DNA from: Pseudomonadota bacterium
Lineage (GTDB): Bacteria > Pseudomonadota > Gammaproteobacteria > Burkholderiales > Burkholderiaceae_C
Direction: 5' to 3'
NCBI GenBank assembly: GCA_030918015.1
Contig: JAUPTP010000080.1
Span: 1-8,070 of the forward strand
Length of the DNA stretch: 8,070 nt
Shown here: positions 6,940 through 8,070 of the stretch, in pieces
How the letters are laid out: the number at the start of each line of letters is the position of its first letter
Position numbering within the stretch: the first letter of the stretch is position 1
Notes under the pieces: model-generated
Database searches by the model: none
What the model was told of the DNA's origin: nothing
What the model saw: the letters and a program-made list of their open reading frames with translations, nothing else
Translations under genes and position numbers: made by a program

Positions 6940-6963
6940 AAAAAGCGGGATGCGGGGCCCGCA
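6940..6963 (-). terminator. Terminator-like hairpin with a competing alternative stem
   Basis: On the minus strand, GCGGG (6962-6958) can pair with CCCGC (6949-6945) across an eight-base loop. Five T residues follow (6944-6940), the layout of an intrinsic terminator. The same bases can instead form TGCGG/CCGCA (6963-6951) with a GCC loop, which would destroy the terminator stem. The element lies in the 83-base gap between the deaminase stop and the dioxygenase start, immediately before the ribosome-binding site. It may be a weak internal terminator that tunes downstream expression. Stems of only 5 bp make the call tentative. Confidence 0.4.
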
Positions 6964-7006
6964 CCACGATGCAGGAGGCGTGCCAGCGTGGTCTGCGGGG
7001 GCAGGC

Positions 7007-7507
7007 TCAGCGGCCGAGCCAGAACCGGGCGTGCACCGCGGCGAGATCGTCCTCGATGGCAGGAATCGGTCCCCAGACGCGGATCGGCTTGTGCCCGCGC
7101 GAGAAGACCTCGCGGCAGGGCACGTCCAGCGTCGGGTTCTCGGGATGGCGGCCGGTGGTGGCGCGCAGCCGCGTCTCGCTCATGCCGTAGACCAGCCGCC
7201 CGATGCCGGCCCAGTACTGGGTGCCCGAGCACATGCAGCAGGGCTCGACCGTGGTGTAGAGCGTGCAGTTCCACAGCAGGTCGGCGTCGAACTTGGCCGC
7301 GGCCTGCCGGGCCAGGACCGCCTCGGCGTGGTTGACGCTGTCGACGTTGCCCTGGATCAGCAGCACCGTCTCGTGGTCCGGCCCCACCAGCAGGGCGCCG
7401 AAGGGGTGGTGGCCCTGCTCCATCGCGGCGCGTGCGATGTCGCTGGCCTGGCGCAGGTGCAGCAGCATCTGCTCCATCGTCGGGTCGGGCGTGGTGAAGG
7501 CGTGCAT
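7007..7507 (-). CDS. CDA-fold zinc deaminase (nucleobase/nucleoside deaminase family)
   Basis: The 166-residue product belongs to the cytidine/deoxycytidylate deaminase superfamily. It carries the zinc and proton-shuttle motif H-A-E (His60, Glu62) and the P-C-C-M-C motif (Cys90 and Cys93 as zinc ligands), spaced as in TadA, guanine deaminase and cytosine deaminase. PFGALLVGPD (residues 35-44) is the conserved substrate-strand region. It is not tRNA adenosine deaminase: the region after the zinc site (YGMSETRLRATTGRHPEN) and the C-terminus differ from TadA. The neighbouring transporter permease and dioxygenase suggest a small-molecule substrate such as guanine, cytosine or a related ring. The exact substrate cannot be read from sequence. 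The ATG at 7507 was chosen as the first in frame; Met11 (7477) is a shorter alternative that would keep the whole domain. It lies 27 bases after the permease stop, probably co-transcribed with it. Confidence 0.9.
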   Translation of the reverse strand: MHAFTTPDPTMEQMLLHLRQASDIARAAMEQGHHPFGALLVGPDHETVLLIQGNVDSVNHAEAVLARQAAAKFDADLLWNCTLYTTVEPCCMCSGTQYWAGIGRLVYGMSETRLRATTGRHPENPTLDVPCREVFSRGHKPIRVWGPIPAIEDDLAAVHARFWLGR

Positions 7508-7530
7508 GGGGCCATCATGCCCCTTTTTTT
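7508..7530. repeat. Hairpin plus T-run/A-run at the deaminase start
   Basis: On the plus strand GGGGC (7508-7512) pairs with GCCCC (7519-7523) across a six-base loop, and seven T residues follow (7524-7530). On the minus strand, the coding direction here, the same DNA reads as an A-run, then GGGGC, ATGATG and GCCCC directly abutting the deaminase ATG. The only Shine-Dalgarno-like bases (AAGGGG) would be inside the stem. It may regulate deaminase translation, or stop antisense transcription on the plus strand. Confidence 0.4.
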
Positions 7531-7534
7531 CGTT

Positions 7535-8070
7535 TCAGTGCGCGCCCGATCCGCGATGGGCCCAGCCGGTCGTGCGCTTCTCCACCACCGAGAACAGCTC
7601 GTACATCACCATCGCCATCGCGCCGACGACGACCAGCCCGGCAAACGCCAGCCCCATCTGCATCGAGCTGCCGGCCGAGATCAGCAGGTAGCCGATGCCC
7701 TCGTTGGCCGCGGTCATCTCCGACACCGTGGTGCCGACGAAGGCCAGCGTGATCGCCACCTTCAGCGAGCCGTAGAAGTAGGGCAGCGAGCGCGGCAGCC
7801 CGACCTTGACCAGCACGTCCCAGCGCCGCGCGCCCAGCACCCGCAGCACGTCCTCCAGCTCGGGCTCGAGCGTGGCCAGGCCGGTGGCGATGTTGACCAT
7901 GATCGGGAAGAAGCTGATCAGGAAGGCGGTCAGGATGGCGGGGCCCACCCCGATGCCGAACCACACCACCAGGATCGGCACGAAGGCGGCCTTGGGCAGC
8001 GCGTTGAAGGCGGTCATGAGCGGATACACCGCGGCATAGGCCAGGCGCGAACTGCCGATGACAAAGCCCA
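7535..8070 (-). CDS. ABC transporter permease, SsuC/TauC type (5' end outside window)
   Basis: The frame is open through the window edge, leaving 177 visible C-terminal residues of a protein that is usually 250-280 long. A GTG at 8029 is not the start: the codons before it (VIGSSRLAYAA) continue the membrane domain normally. The visible part has P-L-M-T-A-F-N-A-L-P-K-A-A followed by PILVVWFGIG, the diagnostic block of nitrate/sulfonate/taurine/pyrimidine-precursor importers. It then has the EAA-type loop (ELEDVLRVLGARRWDVLVKV, then LP) that contacts the ATPase, several hydrophobic helices, and the usual terminal E-K-R-x-x-x-W. It would form the inner-membrane channel of an ATP-driven importer. 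The ATPase and binding protein are not in view and probably lie upstream. The substrate is undetermined; the adjacent deaminase favours a nucleobase or pyrimidine over a sulfonate. Confidence 0.92.
   Translation of the reverse strand, partial: GFVIGSSRLAYAAVYPLMTAFNALPKAAFVPILVVWFGIGVGPAILTAFLISFFPIMVNIATGLATLEPELEDVLRVLGARRWDVLVKVGLPRSLPYFYGSLKVAITLAFVGTTVSEMTAANEGIGYLLISAGSSMQMGLAFAGLVVVGAMAMVMYELFSVVEKRTTGWAHRGSGAH

Noticed and set aside
4994..7190. Two long plus-strand frames opposite ureD and the dioxygenase gene
   Set aside because: Their products are low-complexity Gly/Arg/Gln/Ala sequence without domains. UreD and the dioxygenase are clear on the other strand.
6924..7274. Upstream extension of the dioxygenase frame into the deaminase gene
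   Set aside because: Its sequence is antifamily Arg/His-rich filler. The AGGAG and the LPVIDLAP N-terminus fix the start at 6923.
8027..8029. GTG as the start of the ABC permease
   Set aside because: The frame stays open to the window edge and the residues before the GTG continue the permease domain, so the gene is cut by the window.

Overview
The window is a GC-rich chromosomal segment in which almost every base is coding. The run rpsA-ihfB-lapA-lapB is typical of beta/gammaproteobacteria. The sequence style (extreme third-position GC, a LapA/LapB pair after IHF-beta, a small ComEA-type protein, and a pyrimidine/sulfonate-type ABC permease) points to a betaproteobacterium, most likely Burkholderiales. 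The genus cannot be fixed from this window. No tRNA, rRNA, insertion sequence, CRISPR array or integration signature is visible, and no gene-free stretch exceeds 300 bases.

Region 1 (1-3212, plus strand) is a housekeeping block. It holds the 3' four fifths of ribosomal protein S1 (rpsA, cut by the window start), integration host factor beta (ihfB), a small two-helix membrane protein (lapA), and the TPR/rubredoxin-like envelope regulator lapB. lapA and lapB overlap by 11 bases. The lapA start lies just downstream of a TAGAAT box and has no visible Shine-Dalgarno sequence.

Region 2 (3213-3714, plus strand) is a 187-base spacer with two hairpins, then a small secreted helix-hairpin-helix protein of the ComEA type. 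Its 3' end overlaps by 62 bases the 3' end of the convergent patatin-like phospholipase gene.

Region 3 (3653-8070, minus strand) holds five co-directional genes. In transcription order they are an ABC transporter permease (cut by the window end), a CDA-fold nucleobase/nucleoside deaminase, an isopenicillin-N-synthase-like 2-oxoglutarate/Fe(II) dioxygenase, urease accessory protein UreD, and a patatin-like phospholipase. The gaps between them are 27, 83, 100 and 78 bases, so several transcription units are possible. The first four suggest nitrogen scavenging: uptake of an organic N compound, ring deamination, oxidation, and urease maturation. That reading is inference from context. The urease structural genes are not next to ureD in the visible sequence.

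The most interesting non-coding signals are a terminator/anti-terminator-like pair of competing hairpins between the deaminase and the dioxygenase, and a hairpin that would hide the deaminase's ribosome-binding region. No clearly novel system is visible. The dioxygenase-deaminase-permease cluster with a detached ureD is the part most worth following up.
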